NCBI GenBank assembly: GCA_900321505.1
Contig: ONWK01000306.1
Span: 1 to 35,579 of the forward strand
Source of the DNA: an uncultured Eubacteriales bacterium
Lineage (GTDB): Bacteria > Bacillota > Clostridia > Lachnospirales > Lachnospiraceae
Direction: 5' to 3'
DNA length: 35,579 nt
Shown here: one piece after another, positions 23,091-31,700 of the stretch
Layout of the letters: each line of letters starts with the position of its first letter
Numbering within the stretch: position 1 is the first letter of the stretch
Program-made: the position numbers and the translations under genes
Notes under the pieces: generated by a model
The model's input: the letters and a program-made list of their open reading frames with translations, nothing else
Database searches by the model: none
Told to the model about the DNA's origin: nothing

Positions 23091-24158
23091 ATGACTTTAA
23101 AAAAGAAAAGACCTGTTTTTAGAAAGATATTTACTGTAACCCTGATGGCAGGGATAATGCTTCAATCCTCCGCGGCATTTGCGGACACACTCTGGACAGA
23201 GGATGAGAAGGGTTACAAATATACAAACGAAGACGGAACATTTCTCAAAAATAAGTGGAAGAAGGCAGACGGAAACTGGTATTTTATGAATTCAGAGGGA
23301 TACCGTGTGACCGGATGGAAGAAGATCTCAGGAAAATGGTACTATTTTGATAAAGAAGGCGTCATGCAGACAGGGTGGATTAATCTTTCGGGAAAGACCT
23401 ATTATCTCAGCGAAGACGGCTCCATGGCGACCGGAGAGGTTGTGATAGATGAGGTCATATATACCTTTGATGCCGGCGGTGCCCTGACAGACACCGGGGA
23501 TACAGAGGAAAAAGAAGAAAAAGAAGAAAAAGAAGAGGAGAGCGAAGTCCCCGGAGTTCAGTATACTGTGGGAAGTATCGTTACCTTCGGAAGCTATGAG
23601 CAGGATGCAGATATAGATAACGGCAGGGAAGCCATAGAGTGGATGGTGCTTGATGAGGATGATGAAGGATATCTTCTTCTTTCACTTTACGGACTGGATG
23701 TTCAGAGATATAACAGAAAGTGGGCAGCAGTAAGCTGGGAGAGCTGCACGCTCAGGGCATGGCTTAACGATACATTCTACAATACTGCATTCTCGGAGGA
23801 GGACAAGGCACTTATTCTTACGACCAGCTTAAGTGATACAAAGAATTCAAAGTACGGTACCGAAGCAGGACCTGAAACAAGCGATAAAGTATTCCTTCTG
23901 AGCATAAACGAGGCAAATAAATATTTCACATCGAATTCTGCAAGAATGTGCATGCCCACAGCGTATGCTGATCTGCAGGGCGCATGGCATTCACAGGCGA
24001 CTTCCACCATGATGAACGGCTGGTGGTTCCTTCGTTCGCCCGGCGGCAATATGCAGCATGCGGCAGGAGTCAGCACGGCCGGAAATGTGGATATTTACGG
24101 GAATCATGTGAATTTTGATATGGCATCCGTAAGACCTGTGATCCGTGTTAAAAAATAG
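23091..24158 (+). CDS. Secreted cell-wall-binding-repeat protein with DUF6273-like domain
   Basis: 355 residues. A basic N-terminus and hydrophobic core end in AFA near residue 31, a typical Sec signal peptide. Residues about 35-135 contain several aromatic choline/cell-wall-binding-type repeats (for example GNWYFMNSEGYRVTGW, GKWYYFDKEGVMQTGW, GKTYYLSEDGSMATG). An acidic-basic linker of three EKE units (about 140-148) follows. The C-terminal 200 residues resemble DUF6273, with IEWMVLDEDDEGYLLL, LRAWLNDTFYNTAFS, MMNGWWFLRSPG and VRPVIRVKK. The function of that domain is unknown. GAAGGGAG precedes ATG 23091. It is probably anchored non-covalently to the cell surface. A strong terminator follows. 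Confidence 0.85.
   Translation: MTLKKKRPVFRKIFTVTLMAGIMLQSSAAFADTLWTEDEKGYKYTNEDGTFLKNKWKKADGNWYFMNSEGYRVTGWKKISGKWYYFDKEGVMQTGWINLSGKTYYLSEDGSMATGEVVIDEVIYTFDAGGALTDTGDTEEKEEKEEKEEESEVPGVQYTVGSIVTFGSYEQDADIDNGREAIEWMVLDEDDEGYLLLSLYGLDVQRYNRKWAAVSWESCTLRAWLNDTFYNTAFSEEDKALILTTSLSDTKNSKYGTEAGPETSDKVFLLSINEANKYFTSNSARMCMPTAYADLQGAWHSQATSTMMNGWWFLRSPGGNMQHAAGVSTAGNVDIYGNHVNFDMASVRPVIRVKK
23508..23534 (+). repeat. Three tandem 9-bp units encoding the EKE linker
   Basis: The unit GAAAAAGAA occurs three times in a row, in frame. Unit gain or loss by slippage would change the linker by three residues without frameshift. Confidence 0.75.
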
Positions 24159-24166
24159 CAGGCAAT

Positions 24167-24210
24167 AAAAAAGAGGCAGTCACGCCATAGTGGTGTGCTG
24201 CCTCTTTTTT
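24167..24210. terminator. Bidirectional intrinsic terminator
   Basis: AAAAAAGAGGCAG (24167-24179) and CTGCCTCTTTTTT (24198-24210) form a 13-bp perfect inverted repeat with an 18-base loop. A-run on one side and T-run on the other let it work on both strands. It lies between the convergent surface-protein gene and the minus-strand phosphoribosyltransferase-like gene, ending both. Confidence 0.92.
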
Positions 24211-24217
24211 CATGAGA

Positions 24218-24856
24218 TTAAAGCTCTTTCAGTCCTCCGGCGGATACAATGCCGTCCAGCTTCTTGCCGCTCTGGCAGAAGGGGCAGGAATGGGAGCTGA
24301 AGGAGGTGTAACCCTCAACATCCTTTGCATGGAAGATGGAATGAATGGGATATCCGCTGATCTCATCGGTAGCTGTGAAAATGGATGAGATGCCGGCGAT
24401 AACTCCACCGTAATAGTCTATACATTCCAGTGCCTTCTCCACGGTATGACCGGTGGTGGCGGTAGCAAGAAGCAGGAGCACATGCTTTCCGCGGACCATG
24501 GGAATCACATTATCCGGGAAGGTCAGCTGTCCCATGGCATTCTGCTCGGGAGTGATAACATAGATCGTTCCGTGGGCGTTCATGCACATGATACCGGATG
24601 AAGTAAGGTCATCGGCCAGGTATGCGCCTATCACATCAGTACCGTCCATGCAGATGATAACATCCACGATGGTAGTTGCAAGATATTCGGAACACATGGA
24701 CTTTGCAACGGCCTTTGCCTCGCTGCTGCGGGCTTTAAGGGTTGTAAGATCGATGTAGGCATTGATGTGTGAAGATGATGTTGCAAAGTGACCCGGAGTA
24801 ACCTTGAGATTGATAAGGTTGTTGTATGGTGAATTGATCTTGAAGCTGGTAGGCAT
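24218..24856 (-). CDS. Phosphoribosyltransferase-like protein (often annotated as orotate phosphoribosyltransferase)
   Basis: 212 residues, soluble. The sequence resembles Lachnospiraceae proteins annotated as orotate phosphoribosyltransferase, starting MPTSFKINSPYNNLINLKV. VVDVIICMDGTDVIGAYLADDL near 63-84 resembles the PRTase core. GKHVLLLLATATTGHTVEKAL (123-143) occupies the PRPP-loop position, but the usual acidic pair before TTG is replaced by non-acidic residues. A C-terminal CPFC (191-194) may bind metal. AAGGAGAG (24863-24870 on the complementary strand) sits six bases before ATG 24856. It is the only minus-strand gene in the window, with no pyrimidine genes nearby. The fold call is fair; the substrate is uncertain. 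Confidence 0.7.
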   Translation of the reverse strand: MPTSFKINSPYNNLINLKVTPGHFATSSSHINAYIDLTTLKARSSEAKAVAKSMCSEYLATTIVDVIICMDGTDVIGAYLADDLTSSGIMCMNAHGTIYVITPEQNAMGQLTFPDNVIPMVRGKHVLLLLATATTGHTVEKALECIDYYGGVIAGISSIFTATDEISGYPIHSIFHAKDVEGYTSFSSHSCPFCQSGKKLDGIVSAGGLKEL

Positions 24857-24888
24857 ATTAATCTCTCCTTTTAGTAAAGATTGGCCGT

Positions 24889-24937
24889 CCTGCGATCCGG
24901 ATGCTGTTCATCCGGAGTCGTGGTGCTGAACAGCTAC
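24889..24937 (+). repeat. Dispersed palindromic repeat, copy 2 (left outer arm missing)
   Basis: ATCCGGATG-CTGTT-CATCCGGAG gives the inner stem with the same CTGTT loop as copy 3. The right outer arm CTGAACAGCTAC (24926-24937) is present, and the left outer arm is not recognisable. It lies in the 5' leader of the minus-strand phosphoribosyltransferase-like gene. Confidence 0.8.
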
Positions 24938-24941
24938 AAGT

Positions 24942-24970
24942 ATTTTATAATATTTCAGCTGATTTCACAA
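24942..24970 (-). promoter_or_regulatory. Candidate promoter for the minus-strand gene
   Basis: Read on the minus strand, TTGTGA (24970-24965) is followed after 17 bases by TAAAAT (24947-24942). Transcription from here would carry repeat copy 2 in the leader. Sequence-only prediction. Confidence 0.3.
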
Positions 24971-25039
24971 GGAAAAAAGAGGGTGATTTTATATGCCATG
25001 CAGATGTAAAAAAAAAGTCATATGTGTTATTATGGGAAC

Positions 25040-25106
25040 GTAATTATTCAGTAACCCTGCGCTCCGGATGCTGTTCATCCGGAGTCGCAGGGCGCTGAAC
25101 AGTTAC
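25040..25106 (+). repeat. Dispersed palindromic repeat, copy 3 (most complete)
   Basis: Three nested inverted arms: outer GTAATTATTCAG (25040-25051) with CTGAACAGTTAC (25095-25106), middle CCCTGCG (25055-25061) with CGCAGGG (25086-25092), and inner CTCCGGATG (25062-25070) with CATCCGGAG (25076-25084) around a CTGTT loop. Only a few bases are unpaired. It lies 36 bases upstream of the addB start. No flanking target-site duplication is evident. Confidence 0.9.
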
Positions 25107-25128
25107 CTGATATTTTAAAAGCTGCCGG

Positions 25129-25133
25129 GGAGG
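25129..25133 (+). promoter_or_regulatory. Shine-Dalgarno site deciding the addB TTG start
   Basis: GGAGG is nine bases before TTG 25143 and directly abuts GTG 25134, so spacing favours the TTG. Confidence 0.6.
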
Positions 25134-25142
25134 GTGAACATT

Positions 25143-28100
25143 TTGAAAAGGGCAGAAGTAAAGATCATGACAGGTCCTGCAGGATCGGGAAAGACAAGGG
25201 TATGCTATGAACAGCTGGTGGATGCCGCGGCAGAAAGACTGTCGGAGCATTTTTATCTGATCGTTCCGGAGCAGGCGGGAAGCAGTACAGAACAGCGGCT
25301 TTTGGCGGTGAACCGGGAAAGAACGGACAGACCGGGTTTTTTCAACCTGGATATTTTCGGCTTTTCAAGGCTGGCCCATACTGTTCTTTCGGATGCAGGC
25401 GTTGATACCGGGGAAGTGCTGGGAGAGTACGGGAAGACCATACTTCTGCGCTCAGTTATGGCAAGGGTAAAAAAGGAGCTTAACATATATCAGGGAAGCG
25501 TAGACAGAAGGGGCTTTGTGGACGAGATAAAATCACTTGTGTCGGAATTCCTTCTTTTTGACATCAGTCCGGAAGAGCTTGAAGAAGCGGCATCCCGGCT
25601 GGGGGCGGAGGAACGGCAGCTGCAGCGGAAGCTGGCGGATGTCATAACGATCTACAGGGCATTTCGTGAAGATCCTGTATTTACGGGTAAATATATGGCT
25701 GCAGAGGAGCTGCAGGGCTTCTTTGCGGGCTTCCTTTCGGAAGAAGGAGAAAAAGGCTCTGTTGACGGCGCTGTGTTTTATTTTGACGGCTTTACCGGAT
25801 TTACTGCCGGACAGAGGAAGGTTATCACACAGCTTGCAAAGAGGGCTTCGGAACTGCATTTTACCATAACCATGGATAATGATGACAGTACGACGGGTAT
25901 GTTTGTGCAGAGCCGGGAAATGCTGCAGCAGCTGATGAAGATCGCTCCGGATGCAAAGATCATCCTTCAGGAGAGGCCGCAGAAGGCCGGAAGACTGGCG
26001 CATCTGGAAAAGCATGCGTTCCGTTTTCCCGTACGTGAATATAAAGGTGAGGAAGGAAATGATCTAAAGGTATGGAAGGCTGAAAATCCTCTTGAGGAGC
26101 TCAGGATCATAGCAGAGGATATAGCCGGGGGAGTACGCGCCGGAAAATGCAGATACAGGGATAATGTTATACTTACTCCCGATCCGGCGGGGCTTCAGAG
26201 TTATCTGGATCAGGTCATGCGGGAATATGAGCTCCCGTATTTTATGGATACTACACGCAGCTTTACCAATAATCCCATCATAGATGCACAGCTGCTGGCT
26301 CTGGAGATAATTGACAGGGATTTTGCATATGAACCGGTATTTTCATTCCTTAAAACCTCAGCGTTGGATGCGGTACTTGCTGCGGAGGGAATAGATCCCG
26401 GTGTGGTGGAAATGCTTGAGAATCATGTTATCGCCCATGGTATCCGTGGGAGAAAGCTGTGGGGAAAAACGGTAATGCATTTTACCGGAAGAAGGGAACC
26501 GGGGGAGGAGGAAACCGTATCACTGCAGAAGATGGAGAGGCTCAGGCTGCTCTTTCTTGATATACTTAAGCCTCTTTCTTCCTTTGCGGGAGAAAAGGAG
26601 GTTCCTGTGAACCGTATGCTGAAGGGACTGCTTCAGCTGGCTGATGATACCCGCCTTATGCTTGAAGAGCGTGAGGAAACAGCGGAAAAGGAGCTTACCC
26701 GATATGGTTATCTGGCGGAGGCAAGGGCATACCGGGGACTTACGGAAAAATTCAGACAGGTACTGCAGAAAACTGCTGATATACTGGGTGAGCTTCCGAT
26801 GTCGATACATGAGCTGAGAGAAACGCTGCTTGCAGGCGCAGCAGAGCTGCATCTTGGCGCGATACCTCCCACACTGGACAGAGTGCTGATAGGAGATCTT
26901 ACAAGAACAAGAACCGATGCCGTAAGAAATGTATATATAATCAATCTTAACGAGGGCATCTTTCCGCGGCCGGCTGTCAGCGCGGGTATAATAAACGACA
27001 GGGACAGACTTACTCTGGACCGTCTGATAAATGATAAGGAGCTGGCTCCCGGTGAAGGAAGGAAAAGGGAGGAAGAACAGTTTTCACTTTATCTTGCCAT
27101 GAGCAGGGCCGTGGAAAGGCTGGTGCTCAGCTTCAGTGCGTCAGGACGCAGCGGCGGGGAGCAGGAGCGGTCATACCTGCTCGGCCGTATCATGAGGCTT
27201 TTCCCGGGACTCCGGGAGGAGATAAGAGTAAGAAAAGGGCTGTCGGGTGTCAGGATCCCTGACCGTCTCAGATATATGAAGCTTAAGGAGGAGCTCAGGG
27301 AGGGCAGGCTCGATCCGCAGGAGGAAGAGCAGTTTACACTTCTCGGACAGAGCTTTCCCGAACTGGAGCATCTGGGCGTGAGAGACCGGCAGGGAGATGA
27401 GAAGCTTCCGCCAGAGCTGATGAGCGAGCTGAAGCTCAGCATCTCGGTATCGGGCATGCAGAAATATGCCGGCTGTCCTTATTCATATTTCCTTCAGTAT
27501 ATCCTGGGACTCATGCCGAGAAGGGAGCATGATATACAGGAAAAGGATGTGGGAACGATACTTCACAGGGCGCTTGAGCTGTTGTTCCGGGAAATGAAGG
27601 ACGAAAGAAAAAATGACTGGAAGGGCATTTCCGGGGAAGAGCTCTCCGCCATGACAGTGGAAAAGGTGCGCGCGGCGGCATACGAGTCGGAGCTGATAAG
27701 GAAGGATGACATGGAGGAAACCCCCGGAAAAGCGGTACAGGTACTTCAGCAGCTGGAGGAGCTGGCAGTGGTCAGCGCACAGGTACTTAAGAGACAGCTG
27801 CAGGAGAGCAGTCTTTTACCTGAGGTTATGGAAGGCAGCTTTGAAGCCGAATTTACTGCAGACCGTCCTGACGGATCTCCGGAGACGGTCCGGATACGTG
27901 GAGTGATCGACCGACTGGATATGTTCCGGGATGAAGAAGGAACAGCTTATCTCAGGCTGCTGGATTATAAAACGGGTGATAAAAAGCTGGATCCCAGAGA
28001 TCTGCGGGACGGCAGAAATCTTCAGCTTGCGATCTATACAAAGATCCTTTCCGAATGGGCCGCAAAAAATGCAAAGGATGCGGTGCCTGCCGGTATGTAT

Positions 28101-28742
28101 TATTTCCATGTGGACAGGCCGGTGCTTGACGAAATGTCAAGGGCTGCCGTGGAGAAGGCCGGAGGTGAGGAACAGGCGGCACTGGCTGAGATAATAAAGA
28201 CTCTCCGTCTGCGCGGCTTACCGAATATCGGACCGCTGGAGGATGAGGAGAGTGAGAAACCGGTACATTATGTGCTGGAGCTTCAGGAAAAGGGCGCGGT
28301 GGGAGAAGACCGGTCACTGCAGACCGCAGTATCCCTTCCCATCACGGTTTCATCGAAGAACCATACACTGTCAGGCAATCCGACGCTTCTCAGTACGGAT
28401 GACATGATCGGCATAGGAGAATACGGATTGCTGAAAATGAAGCAGATGACAGAGGAACTCCTGAAGGGTGATATACCGAGATATCCCACAAGGGTTGCAG
28501 GTGTCCGCGTAAGCAGCTGTACATACTGTCAGGCTGCACAGGCCTGCCTTATGCGTGAGGATGAAGTACGGGAGCGGTACATTTCCGTAAATCAGGATGA
28601 TAAAGCCCTTTTCAGGGAGCTTGCCGAAGAGGGAAATGAAAATCCCGTCGCACTGAAAAATATACATATGAAGGAGCATGCTGAACCCCGGGAGATCGAG
28701 GAAAGTCTGGAAGATACGGATGATGCGGAGAAGGAGGATTAG
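25143..28742 (+). CDS. addB: ATP-dependent helicase/nuclease subunit B, AddB
   Basis: Subunit of the AddAB helicase-nuclease that resects double-strand breaks and recognises Chi. About 1199 residues with the TTG start; GTG 25134 would add three. The N-terminal Walker A is MTGPAGSGKTRV. The C-terminal RecB-like nuclease has IDRLDMF (Asp923) and LLDYKTGD (Asp941, Lys943). Four cysteines of the AddB iron-sulfur cluster are visible: Cys778 in YAGCPYSYF, and Cys1126, Cys1129 and Cys1135 in SSCTYCQAAQACLM. Motifs LNEGIFPRP and EEEQFSLYLAMSRA match the UvrD-like C-terminal region. Length is normal. addA follows after three bases, with the Shine-Dalgarno site inside the end of addB. Confidence 0.95.
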   Translation: MKRAEVKIMTGPAGSGKTRVCYEQLVDAAAERLSEHFYLIVPEQAGSSTEQRLLAVNRERTDRPGFFNLDIFGFSRLAHTVLSDAGVDTGEVLGEYGKTILLRSVMARVKKELNIYQGSVDRRGFVDEIKSLVSEFLLFDISPEELEEAASRLGAEERQLQRKLADVITIYRAFREDPVFTGKYMAAEELQGFFAGFLSEEGEKGSVDGAVFYFDGFTGFTAGQRKVITQLAKRASELHFTITMDNDDSTTGMFVQSREMLQQLMKIAPDAKIILQERPQKAGRLAHLEKHAFRFPVREYKGEEGNDLKVWKAENPLEELRIIAEDIAGGVRAGKCRYRDNVILTPDPAGLQSYLDQVMREYELPYFMDTTRSFTNNPIIDAQLLALEIIDRDFAYEPVFSFLKTSALDAVLAAEGIDPGVVEMLENHVIAHGIRGRKLWGKTVMHFTGRREPGEEETVSLQKMERLRLLFLDILKPLSSFAGEKEVPVNRMLKGLLQLADDTRLMLEEREETAEKELTRYGYLAEARAYRGLTEKFRQVLQKTADILGELPMSIHELRETLLAGAAELHLGAIPPTLDRVLIGDLTRTRTDAVRNVYIINLNEGIFPRPAVSAGIINDRDRLTLDRLINDKELAPGEGRKREEEQFSLYLAMSRAVERLVLSFSASGRSGGEQERSYLLGRIMRLFPGLREEIRVRKGLSGVRIPDRLRYMKLKEELREGRLDPQEEEQFTLLGQSFPELEHLGVRDRQGDEKLPPELMSELKLSISVSGMQKYAGCPYSYFLQYILGLMPRREHDIQEKDVGTILHRALELLFREMKDERKNDWKGISGEELSAMTVEKVRAAAYESELIRKDDMEETPGKAVQVLQQLEELAVVSAQVLKRQLQESSLLPEVMEGSFEAEFTADRPDGSPETVRIRGVIDRLDMFRDEEGTAYLRLLDYKTGDKKLDPRDLRDGRNLQLAIYTKILSEWAAKNAKDAVPAGMYYFHVDRPVLDEMSRAAVEKAGGEEQAALAEIIKTLRLRGLPNIGPLEDEESEKPVHYVLELQEKGAVGEDRSLQTAVSLPITVSSKNHTLSGNPTLLSTDDMIGIGEYGLLKMKQMTEELLKGDIPRYPTRVAGVRVSSCTYCQAAQACLMREDEVRERYISVNQDDKALFRELAEEGNENPVALKNIHMKEHAEPREIEESLEDTDDAEKED

Positions 28743-28745
28743 GCT

Positions 28746-31700
28746 GTGACAAAATGGAATGAAGGACAGCTTGAGGTCCTTGAAAGTATAGACAGGAATC
28801 ATAATATCCTGGTATCTGCCGCGGCTGGCTCAGGGAAGACGGCAGTGCTGGTGGAAAGGATAATCCGCAGCATCGAACAGGGAAAGTGCGGTATAGATGA
28901 GATTCTGGTAATGACCTTCACCAGAGCAGCTGCTGCGCAGATGAAGGGGAAGATCATAACCGGACTCGAAAACAGAGCTTATGAATCGGGAAATCCCGAA
29001 TTGCTGAAGCAGCTGAATCTTGCCGGTAATGCCGATATTTCCACTATAGACAGCTTCTGCAACCGTGTGGTAAAGGAGAATTTCCAGCTTGCAGGAATGG
29101 ATCCGGGATATTCAGTCATGGATAACGGAGAATCCGTGCTGCTTAAGGAGGAGATACTTGACGGAGTCATGGAGCAGATGTATAAGGATCCCGGATTCAA
29201 AAAGGCGGCGGCAGTTTATACCAGAAGGGCCTATGACGACAGTATGCTCAGGGATATTATCTTTGCCATAGACCGTACGGCGGACAGCTTTGCGGATCCG
29301 GAGGGATGGCTTATCAGCTGCGCTTTTCCGGCGGGTGACGATGCGGTGGAAAAGGCTCTTGCCATGCCGTGGGCTGTAAAGCTTCTGGAAGAGAAAAAGC
29401 GGCAGCTGGAACAGGCAAAAAAGGATTATGAGGAACTCAGGGACAGATATTATGCTGTGGCAGATCCGTCAGTGAGAGATACTGCGGCGAAGATTTATGC
29501 AGTACTGGATTCTGATGTGGCTGCCATTCAGTGCGGTATCAATGCCAAAGATCTTCTGAAGCTGAATGAAGCTATCTCCGTAAGAAAGACGACTTTTGCG
29601 GCGGCGTCCTATAAAAAGGTATTTTCCGGTGAGGAGATAGATGGGCTTAAAGCTGAACGTGATGCCATAGGGAAAAGGGTGGACAAGCTTAAGCTTCCCT
29701 ACGGCAGAGAAGGTTTTGAACAGGAGCTGAAGGATCATGCGTTGATACTTAATGAGCTGGTCCGGGCGGTACGGCTTTTCAGACAGGAGCTGGAAGCTGA
29801 GAAGAAACGCCGGAAGAGGTATGATTTCAGTGATATAGCCCATGCGGCATATAAGGTGCTCTTCGATACCGAAAAGAATGAGGTGACGGCTGCGGGAAGA
29901 ACCATCAGTGAACAGTACAGATATATCTATATTGACGAATATCAGGACGGAAGTGATATTCAGGAGAAGATCATGAACAGTGTGGCGCGTTATGAAAGCG
30001 GTGCACCGTCGAATATATTCATGGTAGGTGATGTAAAGCAGAGCATATACCGTTTCCGCGAGGCAAAGCCCGAGCTTTTTCTTGAAAAGGAAAGGCTTTA
30101 TAATTCTAAGGAGCTTCCGGGAGAGGTGATATATCTTAACAGGAATTACCGTTCGCGAAAAGAGATACTTGAGGCTGTGAATTTCTTTTTCAAAAAGCTA
30201 ATGAGGAAGGATTTCGGAGGGATAGTCTATGATGAAAAGGTACAGCTTAATCCCCCTGAGGATACGGAGGATGAGCCGGCTGATGAATGGAAGCCGGAGC
30301 TGATACTGGCGGATCCGGGTACTGCAGATGAAGATTCCGGACCGGTTCCGGATGACCAGGTGCTTGAAGCCCGTATGATAGCAGAGAGGATAAGGCAGCT
30401 TGTGACAGGAAACGAGCCGGTACAGTACAGTGACATAGTCATACTCCGGCGCGGAGTGAAGGGCTGCGGAAAAATGCTGAGAGAATTTGAAAGACTCGGA
30501 ATCCCCGTTCAGCTTGAAGACCCGAAGGCTTATTTTGATGCGGAGGAGGTTCTGGTGATACTGTCGGTGCTGCAGATCATAGATAACGCCAGACAGGATA
30601 TCCCATATGCGGCAGTGCTGCATTCGGTCATCGGAGGCTTTACCGATGAGGAACTGACAAGGCTTGCAATGCAGAGAGCTTATAGGGGCGAGGCCTTATA
30701 CGATACCGCGGAAAGGCTTATAAAAGAAGGAAAGGCGGAGGAAAAGCTGATAAGTCTTCACGGCATGATCGCCGGGTGGAAAAAGGAAGCCCTTTATCTT
30801 TCCATAGCTCAGCTTATTGACAGGATACTTACCGACACGGAGTATCTGTTGTATGCGGCATCATTGCCCCGGGGAGGAAAAAGACAGAGCAACCTTATGC
30901 GTCTCATGGCGAAGGCGGAGGATTTTGAAAAGGCAGGGAACCACGGGCTTTTCGCCTTCCTGAGATATATAGAAAAATGCAGGATACATGAGGCTGATTT
31001 CGGGGCATCGGGCGGTTTTTCCGAGGGAAGCAACAGTGTTCATATCTGTACCATCCACAGTTCAAAGGGACTTGAATATCCTGTTGTATTCCTTGCGGGA
31101 TTAGGCAGGAAATATAATACGATGGATCAGAAAAAGCCGGTTGCGGTAAGCGCGAGATACGGCATCGCTCCAAATCATGTACGCAGGATCGGAAGGGGAT
31201 ATATCCAGTCGTCGAAGGGGATCTGCAGGGATGCGGTAAACAGGCTGGAATACCTTGAATCGGTACATGAAGAGCTGAGACTGCTTTATGTGGGAATGAC
31301 CAGGGCAAAGGACAGGCTGATAATGACCGGAGTAAGAAAGGATGCATATGAAAGCCTCAGTCCGGTTGATGGAGACGGAAACCTTTCTTATTCGGAACTT
31401 ACGGATTCTGATTCGGATCTGGATTTTATACTGAAAGTGATAAGAAAAAATGGAAAAGAAGCAGAAAAGTATGTTAGAATCAGTATCCGGGGCATGGATG
31501 AGCTTATGCCGGATGCTGCTGAGACTGAGCTGAAGCCTGTCATTGAAAATAATGAGGGGGAGCTTACGGAGGAGCTTGACGGTCTTCGTAAGAAACTGCA
31601 GGAATCCTATGATTTCACTTATCCCTTCAGAGCTGCTGTGGAGACCAGAACCAAGGTATCTGTATCCGAGATAAAGCATGAGGCTATGGAGAGGAAGGGA

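Noticed and set aside
24901..25098. 65-codon plus-strand frame across the repeat gap
   Set aside because: It reads through both palindromic repeats and has no ribosome site; composition is not gene-like.
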